NCBI GenBank assembly: GCA_013115125.1
Contig: JABANN010000022.1
Span: forward strand, 1-64,000
Direction of reading: 5' to 3'
DNA length: 64,000 nt
From: Perkinsus olseni
Lineage: Eukaryota > Perkinsozoa > Perkinsida
The translations under genes and the position numbers were made by a program. This document shows positions 11,156 to 22,832 of this stretch, piece by piece; position 1 is the first letter of the stretch; every line of letters begins with the position of its first letter. The notes under the pieces were generated by a model that saw nothing but the letters and a program-made list of their open reading frames with translations, did no database searches and was not told where the DNA came from.

Positions 11156-12415
11156 TCAGAATCGGGTAACAGCGCCGTACAGGCCCGTCACCATCACAAC
11201 GAATCCGATCGCAACGAGAAATACTTGAAGAAGTATCTCCCATCGCGAAGCCGACAACTGACGTTGTTTTCTCAACTTATGGTAGCACGCAACTGGGAAG
11301 AAGATTGTGAACTGAATCATACAGAAAGCACCGATGAGGCTGACAATATTACTGACCTTGGGGACGACTATGGCGATGAATCCTTCGAGTACGACGAGGC
11401 AAGTCCGAGCGACCAGACAGAGCAGCTTGGACTGGAAGGCGGACCATTGCCTCTTATCGCCAACACTTACGCTTACCACGTCAAGCTGCTTTGCCGTAGG
11501 AGTGAACATTACCAGGTAATGCGGCAACATGACAATAAGTACCGCAAGATTTATGAGCCACCCGAATACATCGAGAGGTTCACCACTTGGGGATATGGCG
11601 TTCACGATTGTATCGACGTTCGACAGGAACTGACCATAGCCTACGTAGCCAAGCTCCATGACGGTCACGTAGACAAATGCGATGAAGATCATCGCGACGA
11701 TCAGCGTTTTAGGGAATTCCATGGGATTGTTCATATGGTAGCACACCGTAGGCGTCGAGGCGGCAAAACCGTTGACGAAGAAGTAGGTGGCCAGGGTCGA
11801 CAAGAAATCGATAGCACTTCGGGGTCCGACTATGAGATCTTGAGGGATGCCATCAGCGACCATTCTGTCGGCCGAAGCAGCAATTATAACAATAACCATA
11901 GTCGAAGCAGACAGGACGCCAACAGCCGCGACAAAGCCAACATCCTTGATCTCTTTTATCCACGAGAAAGGTATGCCTACGAGCGTCCAGAGAGCAATCC
12001 AGGTACGCTTATCGAGAACGTGAGTCATGGACTGACATGTAGATCCCATGAGGATGAGCATCGCGCAACACACTGAACCGAGGGTTATGTGGATAATGAA
12101 CCCGATGTAGATCGAGGCAGCGTTGCCGAAAGAAGCTCGCCCAGCTTGCTCGTAGGACCTGACTACTTGGCATTCGCCTTCAGCGGCGAGGCGGAGAGTT
12201 CGCCAGAGAAGGAGGTTGCAGTAGAAGACGATGGTTGCGGCAATAACGAAGCCGATGATACACCCAAGCCAGCCGGAGCGAGGGCCCGTGCCCGGTAGCG
12301 CCAGAATACCGACTCCAACACAGCTCATCACTATGGTACAGGCGGCTCTAAACCACCCCAGCCCCTTCAGCGGGCTCGGAGCATCAGAGAGGGAGGATTT
12401 GGACGGAGAATTCAT
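11156..12415 (-). CDS. AAAP-family (AVT-like) amino acid transporter, copy 2
   Basis: Single exon. An in-frame ATG exists at 12508, but I choose the ATG at 12415 (MNSPSKSSLSDAPSP) because it gives 419 residues, exactly the length of copy 1, and aligns with that start. The first membrane segment is AACTIVMSCVGVGILALPGT, the central motif is TPTVCYHMNNPMEFPKTLIV and the late motif is HYLVMFTPTAKQLD. Identity to copy 1 is high across the whole length by eye, indicating tandem duplication; loops and the N-terminus differ most. The probable function is the same proton-coupled amino-acid transport at an acidic organelle, by family only. Confidence 0.88.
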   Translation of the reverse strand: MNSPSKSSLSDAPSPLKGLGWFRAACTIVMSCVGVGILALPGTGPRSGWLGCIIGFVIAATIVFYCNLLLWRTLRLAAEGECQVVRSYEQAGRASFGNAASIYIGFIIHITLGSVCCAMLILMGSTCQSMTHVLDKRTWIALWTLVGIPFSWIKEIKDVGFVAAVGVLSASTMVIVIIAASADRMVADGIPQDLIVGPRSAIDFLSTLATYFFVNGFAASTPTVCYHMNNPMEFPKTLIVAMIFIAFVYVTVMELGYVGYGQFLSNVDTIVNAISPSGEPLDVFGWLINLAVLIVMLPHYLVMFTPTAKQLDVVSVSVGDKRQWSAFQSKLLCLVARTCLVVLEGFIAIVVPKVSNIVSLIGAFCMIQFTIFFPVACYHKLRKQRQLSASRWEILLQVFLVAIGFVVMVTGLYGAVTRF

Positions 12416-12753
12416 GATCCAACACCGGGAAATCTGAGGCGGCAAGTGCCGGACAGTCATCCACGGTAAAAACCCAAGTTCATGGATTCCCAACAGAGGA
12501 ACGAACAATCCGTAAGAATGTCCGAGTGAGTCCCGAGTTCCAGAGGCATGGCGCTGAGAACCAACAGGCGCAGTGTGATCAGCACTGCCGAGAGCGCCTT
12601 GACAAATATATCGAATCCCCTTGGCTATGACGATCAGCTACACTTATCAGGAGCTCATGAACAGGGGCTACAGTCGTCCTCACTGCTTCAGTCACACGAT
12701 GCAGTTGTCACAGCCTGAATAGTAGAATCAGCACCACTAGAGCGCTGAAGCTT

Positions 12754-13059
12754 CTAAGGCGGAGCATTCTCGCAGTGAACACTTTCACAGTCCACACTAT
12801 GCATGAAAGTCCCCCATGACCAAGGCGGTGGGGGTGTGCGGGACGAGAAATGTGAAACCATTAGAAGCCGGAGCGGAGACCTGTGACCGACAGCGCCAGA
12901 ATTCCGACTCCGTCGCAGCCCATCACGAGAGTACAAGCGCCTCTCATCACCCCGGGTGAGGAGAGAGGAATCTTCGAAAAACCTCGTAGAAGGCGTGAAG
13001 TTGGGCGTCAAGCGTCGAGACACCCCACTCATCACCAAACGCAGAGTAACACTTAGCAA
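12754..13059 (-). pseudogene. Collapsed fourth AAAP transporter copy
   Basis: On the minus strand, about 12862-12963 encodes a TM1-like stretch, GACTLVMGCDGVGILALSVT, matching the start of copies 1-3 and then a stop. Immediately after, about 12790-12850 matches the TM9 region (VSHF..TPTALVMGDF, compare VSHFLVLYTPTALAMDD in copy 3). Everything between TM1 and TM9, several hundred codons in intact copies, is missing, and the two pieces are out of frame. This is what an internal deletion plus decay of a full transporter would leave. It sits between copies 2 and 3. The open frame across it (101 codons) is not the ancestral frame. Confidence 0.75.
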
Positions 13060-13232
13060 GTAAAACAGCAGGACCTCTTTAAACCTCAGACGTGTGAAGT
13101 AGGAAACGTATCAACTCAGTGAAACTAACACTGGTAAAAAAAATCTCGATAGAAAAACTTGGGAATACAACAGTGACAAACTCTCGCATTGCTCGAGAGC
13201 CCCCGTGGTCGAAAAACTCAGGTCGCGGTCGT

Positions 13233-14507
13233 CTAGAACTGAATGACAGCACCGTGGATCCCCACACCCATCGCTATCAGTGCCACGACAAGGAGGACCA
13301 GGTACAGAAGGATCTCAATAATTCCTATGGGTATACCGGCCATCCTCTTCAACTTCACATAGCAGGCGATGGGTATTATGAAACAGAGTTGAATGACGCA
13401 AAGCGCTCCGATGAGATTCACAAGCTTGTCGACGCTTGGAATGGCGACGGCAATAAGGGCCTGAATCACTACTAGGGCGCTGCGGGCTGACAGGCGGGCT
13501 ATTCTCTGCCTCGCGTCGGGAAGTTTCGTGACCCAACCAACGCGCGAGAGGAAATCGTCCATGGCCAACGCGGTGGGGGTGTAGAGAACGAGAAAATGTG
13601 AAACCACAACGACAAGGATAACGAAGTTGATGATCCATCCCGCAACTGATAAGTTGGAACGGGGAGGAGATATGGCATCGGCGATGGTATCAGCATTCAA
13701 TAGGGAGTCTCCATACGCAGCATAACCAAGCAGCATCAAGCTGGCGTAGGTTATGACGCAGAACAACGCCGCTATAGCCAAGGCAATTGGGTAACGCTTC
13801 GGCTCATTCATGTTGTGGGTTATGGTTGGGGTTGTCGCAGAAAATCCGAAAGAAAATATGAAGGCGGCGAAGTTCCCCAGCAAGCGCAGGGGGTTGGTTG
13901 ACAGGAGGTTGTAGTTGTCACGAGTACCAGCTGTAGCGAGATGTTGGATGCATGCGACGATGACGACGACCACTAGGGTGCAAACCGAGACAACTCCAAC
14001 AGCCGCCAACAGGCTGACATTTTTCATTTCTTTGATCCACGAGAGAGGCAAGCAGGCCAAAGCCCAAATCGCCACCCAAGTACGGACATCAAGAGCCTTG
14101 GTAAAGGCGATAGTCGTTGATGCTAGTAAAACCAACAGCACAGCACAAATAGCTGTGAGAACAAGGTGTAATATGAACCCGAAGTAGATCGAGCCTACTC
14201 GACCGAACGCCGCGTAGCCCATCTCCTCGAAGGATGGCATGGCACTGTCTCCTTCTGAGGGGTTCAAGAAGAGAGCTTTCCACAGCAAAAGGCCTGCTAT
14301 ATACGAAGCAAAGGCAGCGATGAACAGGGTTACAAGGCCCCCAATGAAACCCGACTCCGCGGTTGCTCTCGGAAGGGCTAGAATACCAATGCCCACTGCG
14401 GTCATGGCTATGCTGCACGCAGCCCTCAACACCGACATGCCGTTCTTCGGTCTTTCGCCATCCTTACCACCGGGAGTTGAGACGGTCTCTGAAGATTTGG
14501 GATCCAT
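13233..14507 (-). CDS. AAAP-family (AVT-like) amino acid transporter, copy 3
   Basis: Single exon, 424 residues from ATG at 14507. After MDPKSSETVSTPGGKDGERP comes TM1 (AACSIAMTAVGIGILALPRA), the central TTPTITHNMNEPKRYP motif and HFLVLYTPTALAMDD. It is clearly a paralogue of copies 1 and 2 but more diverged: in the N-terminal third, in the loop around AFTKALDVRTW, and with P-R-A instead of P-G-T after TM1. It is therefore probably the oldest branch of the local family. The role is as for the other copies. The loop change near the substrate-binding TM1 could mean a different amino-acid preference, which is inference. Confidence 0.87.
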   Translation of the reverse strand: MDPKSSETVSTPGGKDGERPKNGMSVLRAACSIAMTAVGIGILALPRATAESGFIGGLVTLFIAAFASYIAGLLLWKALFLNPSEGDSAMPSFEEMGYAAFGRVGSIYFGFILHLVLTAICAVLLVLLASTTIAFTKALDVRTWVAIWALACLPLSWIKEMKNVSLLAAVGVVSVCTLVVVVIVACIQHLATAGTRDNYNLLSTNPLRLLGNFAAFIFSFGFSATTPTITHNMNEPKRYPIALAIAALFCVITYASLMLLGYAAYGDSLLNADTIADAISPPRSNLSVAGWIINFVILVVVVSHFLVLYTPTALAMDDFLSRVGWVTKLPDARQRIARLSARSALVVIQALIAVAIPSVDKLVNLIGALCVIQLCFIIPIACYVKLKRMAGIPIGIIEILLYLVLLVVALIAMGVGIHGAVIQF

Positions 14508-16623
14508 AGGAATCCAGAAAGCGCTGAAATGAACACCGCTAATCGCGGACTGTCGCCGACTGACGTCAGGACACGGGAATCTGACAATCAGTCGTACTGC
14601 GTGTCAACGCTACAGAGAGTCTTCAACCGAGCACATCGGCAAGAGTCTAACCAAGCCGGAACTTGCGTTGGACTATAAACTCACAGGCATGGGCAAAACG
14701 AGGTTCGAGTTGTCAGCGACATCAGGTAGTACGTCGTGGAGAGCATCCTACCGCCTAGCGAAATAGCCGAGGAATTAGATATTTCTATTAAGACATTCAC
14801 TAGCCTCGGTGACTGCGAATTGGACGGATGATAACGGCCCTGCGCGCACCACTTCACGCAACATCCGAGAACATGGAGAAAGCCATGACAAGTAACATCT
14901 GAGTGTCCCTTGACCGCATTGATTGCCGAGACTAGAGAAGCAACGGCAGAGCACGATAAGACGGCATTATATGCAGATTACCCGACCGCAGTAGCCCACT
15001 AGAGAGCACAGCAGCTTGAAAATCGCACTTCGAAGATTCGCGTGTAAGCATCAGTTAAAGTGTCGGAATATTGAGTCCTCACTGGTCAGCACAACAGCGA
15101 CCTAGGAGAGAGTATGTCATCAACGCTCGAGTCACAATTCACCTCAGCTCTCATAATCCGGTGGGTCATCGTGTTGCCGTAACTGCCAACGCCGAGGCGA
15201 AAGCGCAGCAACCTCAATCTCAAAAAAACTGCTCCATCATCGGAGTTACCACAAGCAAAGATGTAACAATTGGCGCAGCGAGAACCATAAGGCGGATCAG
15301 TCGCTTCAGCTTCCTGAATACCTTCGTTTCGGCAACTCTTAGCACTACCTAGAACATCGAGTGGTACCGGTAGCAACTCTAGAGAGCCTCAATGCATGGA
15401 TAAGGCGAGTCAGACGTAGGACAAAAGTAGATAGAAGAGGTTGTCCTCACTATATTTCGGAGGGAAGTCAGGTTGGATCATCAATCTCGCAAACATTAAC
15501 CTCAGTGTGGTGCATGGCTTCGGTTTTCCACACGTGTTCTTTCAGAACAGGTCTGTGGAAGAAGGTATAATCATCACAGGGAGCAGCATATCAAGAGTAT
15601 CAGACAGTACGAACACCTAGGGTGGTTTGTCATCATCGTAATCAGATGACACGCATGAATATGGAATCAATCATCATACACTACATCATTGATTAGAGCG
15701 ATGTTTCTGAGAGAACGTGTCGCGCCAGCTGGCAAAATATCGATCACCCGATCGATGGGCGCGCGCGCCATGCGGAGCGCGGAATCGCTCATAGATTGCG
15801 CTATGGCCCAGAAATGGGAGAGGTGAAGCCAGAATCAGCGACAAATTCAATCACTATTGAAATGGCATTTGGCTGTCCCTCCTGAGCTGTACGATCCGTG
15901 TGCAAGCCTCTCTCAATACAGCCGTAAAGCGTTGAAGGTACTCAACGTTCTACTCTTCGGCTAACTACTGGAACACGACATTCCTTCGAACATTCTAAAC
16001 GTGGGGTTGCTATGATGAAAGAATTTCATTTGGCTTAATCTTTTCTGTCTACCGTCTTCGGCGGGGCATGGAGACCACTTGATGACGAGACTGAGCAACC
16101 AGAACTTCTTCATTCTGTCGAGTGGCATAGCCTATGCCGCATAGTAGGAGGCGAAAGTTGAACGCTCCGCCACGTTGTTTCGCACTAGACTCCACTACGT
16201 TGTTTTTGCACTAGACGCACAGAACGATCACCCGGATTAGCACTGCCAGCTAGGCTGTTCCTCTTGATGGTCAAAGCAATGGGAGGAACGCGTGCCAGAA
16301 TGGAGGCTTTATTGTCAAATAGTAGGGTTTGGTCATGATATGCATACGCACTGAATATGCTTTCCATCTAATATCTGCCGTTAAGGCTGATCACAGCAAA
16401 TTTCTATTGCATGCAAGATCTCACACTACAGCGAGTCGACTCGTTTCTTGGTTTCGCTCAAGGTGACTTCTGTCCGCGTGGAAAACTCGACACTTGAAGC
16501 TGAGATTGTTACCGAAAAACTCAGACTACAGCTCCCATGCGATTCATCCTCTGTGCGGCGTAACACAGTGTTACTAACACTGTCGTCACAAAAAATTAAG
16601 ATGGCAAAATCTGCTCGTCGACA
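14508..16623. other. 2.1-kb spacer without recognised gene
   Basis: Separates the transporter array from the V-ATPase array. Frames of 60-96 codons exist on both strands but lack domain features and continuity. It contains a CpG-only palindrome at 15758-15769 (GGCGCGCGCGCC) in a GC-rich patch. A 9-bp-arm palindrome at 16565-16583 lies about 40 nt past the stop of the first V-ATPase gene and could fold in its 3' UTR. Confidence 0.45.
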
Positions 16624-19203
16624 TCAGCCATTGAGCTCAGCCACGAGGACTTGGTGATGGCGATAAGGCACGAATGAGTAGCCATCAGCCTTATAGAACT
16701 TGGACTGGAATTCCACCCAGTGCAAGCGCAACGTATGGAGGAAGGACTCCAAGACATCCATGAAGAGCAGAACCCCCACAGTGATACCGAAGAGCACAGC
16801 GAAGCCGAGGTATATCCAGACTGCTTGAAAGGTACCCGAGGTCTCCAACATAGGCTGAAGGGTTTTCTGGAAGAAAACCAAGGACAGTTGCTGATGAGCC
16901 AACGAAAGTGCCCATTGACGGAGATACGAGGCTGTGTGAGATATGGTTCCCAGGACGTACTCAATGGTCTCGATGATCTGATGGATACACACCTCGCCGA
17001 ACGGCTCCTCCTCATGCTCATCCTCATGCCCCTTGTGTCCTCCCAGAAGAGGCTCTTCAAGATCGCCATTCGTCCTAGTAGAAGAACTTGCTCTATTCGC
17101 CAGCTTTCTCTTGATGAGGATGATCACCGGCTTAGGGATGAGCATCAATGGGACAGCGCATGCAGTGACAACCATGAGAGCCTTCTGGATGTCATCCTGC
17201 CCCTGATAGAGTGGCTGCCTATTGGGCTGGCTCAGGCCCATACCAATCAACGTGTTGATCAGAGATGGTGGCCCATTGAGGTCGGGATCTTGCGTCACTG
17301 GTGTGACCCACTTGTACATGATCATCCAGTCCATGTAACCAAAAAAGCATAGCATGAAGGCTAGCTGGGGGATGCACTCGAAGGTGAAATCCGTCCAGTT
17401 GCGGTTATAATATGAGTTACTAAACTTGAGGCAGACACCGAGGAGCATTTGAGAAACACCAAAGAGAACCGACAGTTTCATCTTCAACGAGTTCATGAAT
17501 AGAAGCTCGTTGGTGGCACCGTGCCATGACGGGTCGACTCCAAACGGATACGGACCATGACCATCTCCTGTATTAGAGCCATCAAACCACGACTTGGCCC
17601 TCAGCTCATAGCTGGCGCCAGTACCGAAGTGTTCAGGGTCTTCATAGCGAGAGTCACCAAAGATACCAATGCCGACCGATAAGAAGTCGTTGTACATGAA
17701 GCCAGCATAGATAGCAAAAAAACCCATACCAAAGAGCAGATACCGAGCATAAGACAACCCCTGGTGCACGGCACTGTCACTGTACTTCCACTTCTCAGCA
17801 TTGAGCAGAGCGTAGATGGCCACGGAAAGGAGCATCGCACCGTGGGCCACATCGCCATACATAACGCCAAACATGAACGGGAATGTGACGATCGTGAAAA
17901 CACCCGGGTTGAACTCCTTGTAGTGCGGAACCCCGTAAGTCTCAACCAACTCCTGAAAGGCGTCCGTGAAGGCATTCCTCTTGATAAAGGTGGGCGGAGC
18001 TTTTCCGGTATACGCAGCATCAGTAACGAGCATAGCAGAGGCACGGGCAGAACCGCCGAAGGAGGCGTGCGCTAGTACATGACGGATGGCATCTTCATCC
18101 TCAGCGGGATACCAGCAGTCAGCTCTTAGAGTGGTGACTCCCTCGAAGAGGTTGAGGGTGGCGTAGATGCTTTTCTCTTTGATACAGAATAGCTTCCACT
18201 CCTCAATGCGAGAGTTGCCTCCCATGCGGACGGGCTGCAGAAGGATTCTAGCTTCATCTCGCATGATTCTATCGAAACCCTGCAAGGCAGCGGTCTTGTC
18301 AGCGATGGTGGACTCCAAAGCACGAGAACGTGCGCTACCCTCAGCTGTGGACACGGGCCAGTCATACAGTCTGACCCCCATCGCCTTGCAGATGCGGGTC
18401 AACTTAGCCGCCATGGCACTGGTAGCAGCATCGCCCTGAAAGTAGATCACGAACACGCTCTTCTGCTCCGCCTGATTGCGCGGGTTGTCCTCGGTGATCT
18501 CGGTGAAGTGAGTGAAAGCCGTACCGCGAGTTGCGCGAAAGACGGTACGAGCGAATGTCTCTTGCTCTCTGACGTCGATAACGCCGGCGATGTTTGAAAA
18601 CTGCATGCCGTGAAGCTTCGCGTAGCTACGACCTTCCCCGCTGTCGAGCAGAGGAGCCTCCAACCCGCTGTCGCCGACCATACCACCGGCCAGACTGGCC
18701 CAAACAACATGAAGTTCCTCAATGGCAGCATTGAGCTCAGCAGTGATCACTTCGTTGTTGGATTGAAAACGGATGAAACGGTCGTAAATTCCTCTGAGTT
18801 CGTCTTCTAAAGGGTCCAGAGACAGCTCAGTATCATGCTCCAGGAAATCATCCACGCGGTTCTTGTAAAGCGGCATATAGTGAACGCTCTCGAGCTCCTT
18901 CGATAAGACTCTCAGCATCCTCTCCATCTCCTCAATGCGTTGGATGTACTTGCGGTAAGGCCTGAGAGGGGAACGCTCGACCCTGCAGAGCTCACGCAGT
19001 GTGCATCGACAACAACAACAACACTAGCAGGGGCCCTAGGAAAGGTTCAAGCGGCTTCAAACTAACCTGTTCATCGTATTATCGTTCATGTCCTCGAACA
19101 TGATATTAGTATCATGACCAAGAATGTCAACGTAATTCCTGGCCCACTGAGCTGGGACCACGAGGGTACCATGGGTCATGGTCTCGCTACGCAAGATACC
19201 CAT
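16624..19203 (-). CDS. V-type H+-ATPase subunit a, copy 1 (diverged)
   Basis: Exons 19067-19203 and 16624-18961, with an intron at 18962-19066 (105 nt, GTTAGT..CTCAG, phase 2). They encode about 824 residues, the normal length for subunit a. The protein starts MGILRSETMTHGTLVVP and has the cytosolic N-terminal half with KNRVDDFLEHD, followed by the eight-helix membrane half. Subunit a forms the proton half-channels of the membrane V0 sector. The essential arginine of TM7 (yeast Vph1 R735) is present in SHTASYLRQWALSLAHQQ, and the TM8 arginine in HTLRLHWVE. Oddity: the residue right after the essential Arg is Gln here, against Leu in copy 3 and yeast and Ile in copy 2. This copy is the most diverged, with an acidic linker (EDEHEEEP) before TM7. 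Confidence 0.95.
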
Positions 19204-19408
19204 ATCAAGCTGCGATCAACCAACGGCTGACATCATACCATACCGTAATTGACAAAGCACTGAACTCAAGAGCAGCGGAAAGCTCTTCGCTATGGAAACA
19301 AGTGGTCCGAAGGCTGTTGGCCTAAATCAGAGTCTCAAAGGAATTGAGTGAGAAAAAAGCGCAGAATGCAGTCTACAGATAACTGAGAATGCTTCAAGGT
19401 CACAAATC

Positions 19409-21930
19409 TTAACCCTGAAGCTCGTTCTGGATGATGTCGAAGTGACGATAAGGCACGAAGGGGTACCCATCACCCAAATAGAACTTGGACATGAACTCCA
19501 CCCAGTGCAAACGCAAAGTATGCAGAGTGCACTCCAAGACATCCATGAACATCAGGACACCCAAGGTGATACCGAAGAGGACGGCAAAGGCGCAGTAGAT
19601 GTAGATGGGGCTCATCACGCCAGTGGATTCGAGAGATCCCTGCATGATCATCTGGAAGAACACCACGGACAGCTGCTGATGTGCCAAGGAAAGAGCCCAA
19701 ATACGGAGGTATGATGCCGTATGAGATACGCAACCAAGCACGTATTCGATGGTCTCGATCATCTGGTAGATCCAGACCTCATCCATGCCTGGCTCCGCGG
19801 GCTCCTCAGTCTGCTTATCATCCTTAGGGAGAAGTGACTGAGCCTCAACATCCTGTTGGGCGGCGGCCGCACGGCGGGCGGCTTTCTTAGCCTTGTACGA
19901 CCTGGAAATACCGATGATGATCGGCTTGGGAAGCAACATCAAAGGCAATGAGAGGAGGATGATGATCATGAACCACTTTTGCACAGTGAACTGACCCTGA
20001 TACAGCGGCTGCTTATCGGTCTGACCAAGACCAAAGGAGATCAAGGTGTTGATAAGAGAGGGAGCTCCATTAAGAGCGGGATCCTGGGTCACTGGGGTTA
20101 CCCACTTGTACAAGATCATCCAGTCCATGTAGCCGAAGAAGCAGATCATGAAGGCCATCTGGGGGACGCAGACAGTGATCCAGTCCAAGGGATCACGATA
20201 GTAAGTATCATTGCTGAACTTGATGCACACACCGAAGATCATCTGGACGACACCGAACAAAACGGAAAGCTTCATCTTCAAAGAGTTCATGAACAGAAGC
20301 TCGTTGGTCGAATTGTGCCATGAGGGATCGATACCGAAGGGGTAAGGACCGCTGCCCTCGCCAGTGTTAAGAGTATCGAACCACGGCTTGGGCTGCATCT
20401 CGAAGGTCGTAGCGTGACCATAGTCGGCAGGATCCTCGTAACGGGCGCTACCGAACCAGTGGATACCGACACCGAGCAGATCATTATACATGCAACCAGC
20501 GTAGATGGCGAAGAGCCCCATGAAGAGAATGAGATATCGAGAGTAGATCAACCCTTGGACCATTTCACTGTCGCTGAACCTCCACTTCCTGGTATTCTTC
20601 ATAGCCCACAGTGCAAAGGCAGTCAGCAACGTACCATGACCAACATCACCGTACATGATACCGAACATGAAGGGGAAGGTGATGATACTCACAACACCAG
20701 CATTGAACTCCTGGTAACGAGGTGTACCGTAGGTATCGATGAGAGCCTGGAAGGCAGCAGTGAACTCGTTCTTCCTCGTGTAAGTCGGAGGAGCAGTCTT
20801 AGGAGAATGCTCATCGTCAATCAGCATAGCAGAAGCGGGCAAACCAGAGCTAGCAAGAACTTCACGAATAGAGTCCTTCTCCTTAGTGGGATACCAACAG
20901 TCGCACCTCATGGACACATCACCCTCAAAGAGGTTAAGAGTAGCGTAGATGCTCCTCTCCTCGATGCAGAAGAGCTTCCACTCCTCAACACGAGAGTTGC
21001 CACCCATACGAATGGGCTCCAAGAGACTTCGAGCCTCATCCCTGGTGTACTTGCTGAACCCATCAAGAGCACGACGCTTGTCGGCGATGACAGCCTCGAG
21101 GTTCTCGATCCTCTCCTTAGCTTCCTCCTTGGAGGCAGGCCACTGATAGATGTGGACACCGACAGCGTTGCAGATACGGTGAACCTTGGAAGACATCGCT
21201 GAGCTAGCGGTAGTGCTCTGGAAGTAGATGACGAAGACGCTCTTGCGAGTATCAGGGATCTCGACGAACTGAGTGAAGGTGTTACCACGAGTAGCACGGA
21301 AGACCGTCCGGGCAAAACTCTCTTGATCTTCCATCTTCACAACACCGGCGATGTTAGCGAACTGCATGTGCTCTTCTCTGCGGCGAGAACCCTGCCCAGT
21401 TGGTTCATCTTGAAGGAGGGGCTGGCTCAGGCCCTCTCCCGCTGCGAGGAAGCCGGTCGAGATGCTGTCCTTAACAACATTAAGTTCTTCAATAGCGGCC
21501 TCGAGCTCGGTCGTCATCTCCTCGTTGTTGCTGTGGAAGCGAAGGAAACGCTCGTATACCCTCTTGACCTCGGCCTCGAGTGAATCGAGAGTGAACTCAT
21601 CGTCATGGTCCAAGAAGTCGTCAATACGGTTCTTGTTGACCTCCACGTTGGGCATGCCCTCTACTTCTTTGCCCAAGAAACGGATCATACGCTCCATCTC
21701 CTCAATGCGCTGAATATAGCGGCGATAAGGCCTGAAGAGCGAACAACAATAGAAGAACAAACACTAACACTGGGCCAACAACGACCAGCTTACCTCTGCA
21801 TTACTGAGGAGTTCATATCCTCGAACATGAGCTGAGTTTTATGGCCGAGCAAATCAATGTAATCTCTCGCCCATTCGTGTGGCAGCACAAGAGTGCCATG
21901 GGACATGAACTCACTTCTGAGAATTCCCAT
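19409..21930 (-). CDS. V-type H+-ATPase subunit a, copy 2
   Basis: Exons 21794-21930 (137 nt) and 19409-21731, with an intron at 21732-21793 (62 nt, GTAAGC..TTCAG, phase 2, within an Arg codon at position 46). They encode about 819 residues starting MGILRSEFMSHGTLVLPHEW. The N-terminal cytosolic domain has KNRIDDFLDHDDEFTLD. The membrane half contains FMFGIMYGDVGHGT, SHTASYLRIWALSLAHQQ (essential Arg kept) and LHTLRLHWVE, and the C-terminus is FDIIQNELQG. An Ala-rich insert precedes TM7 (KKAARRAAAAQQDVE). It would assemble in V0 and probably direct the pump to a particular acidic organelle, as isoforms do in other eukaryotes. It is close to copy 3, with a 92-nt identical tract. Confidence 0.96.
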
Positions 21931-22832
21931 GCTGGTTAGAAATAAGCAAGAACTGAGAGGGGCAACGTCAAATCACGCTAATGCTCATTCCCGCTAGTCA
22001 CGCGAAATGATCCTCAACACACTTGAAGAGAGTCTGCCTGAAGGTAGCAACGTCGACACAGCTAACACCAGGCAGTCTTGCTCGAAACTCTAGTACCAAA
22101 AAACAACAAAACACTCTCTCATACACCGACCGAGTATTCCCTCCGAGTTGAGAGCAATGTCGGTGACGGCGACGAGAGTACAAAACCCAACGTACAGCCG
22201 CTCTACAGCGACACAACTCAAGGGACAACCGCTGGCTCTGCTAAGCTGAAGGATACTACAAGCTGAAATGAAGCTTAACACTGGTAACGCTACGAGGGTT
22301 GAAACCGCCAATTTACGCGACGTAACCCGAGAACGGAAAAAAACTACCGAACGAGCTTGACGGGTAATGCGAAGGTATTGGGAGGATCGTATTGAATATC
22401 AGGTTGGGGCTATAGTAAGTGCTGCTATGCTATGGGCAACTTCCGGCGACTCAAAAACATCTGAATCGACGATCGAGCTGAACATCATAGTGTGCTACGA
22501 TGGCCACGAACTGATGAGTTCAGAGCCCAGCCACAACGGTGAACGAAACCCCGTCGAAAAATACTATCCCGATACCTGACGAAGACAACAGCACACTCAA
22601 AAAGCTCCTGTGCAACACCTTAGCACCGTAAGGCCCCGAGACGTACCGCTGACTATGAAACCAAGAACACCTGCACATGTTGTTAACAAGAGACTTAGTA
22701 CAATCTTAACACGCCACGAAGTCGAAACAACAAACGGCAATTCGAATGTATGAAAAAGAGAAAGTTGGATAAACAAGAAATGAATCGTCTACCACTTCCT
22801 TGAGATAAACACGTCATCAACATCTAAACCGC
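21931..22832. other. Intergenic spacer between V-ATPase copies 2 and 3
   Basis: Holds the promoter side of copy 2 and the 3' flank of copy 3. Frames of 60-76 codons occur on both strands without family features. I see no V-ATPase fragment here, so unlike the transporter array there is no visible relic copy. Confidence 0.5.

Noticed and set aside
20414-21202. 262-codon plus frame opposite V-ATPase a copy 2, and a similar antisense frame (11126-12076) opposite transporter copy 2
   Set aside because: Both mirror conserved genes on the other strand and have low-complexity charged composition typical of shadows.
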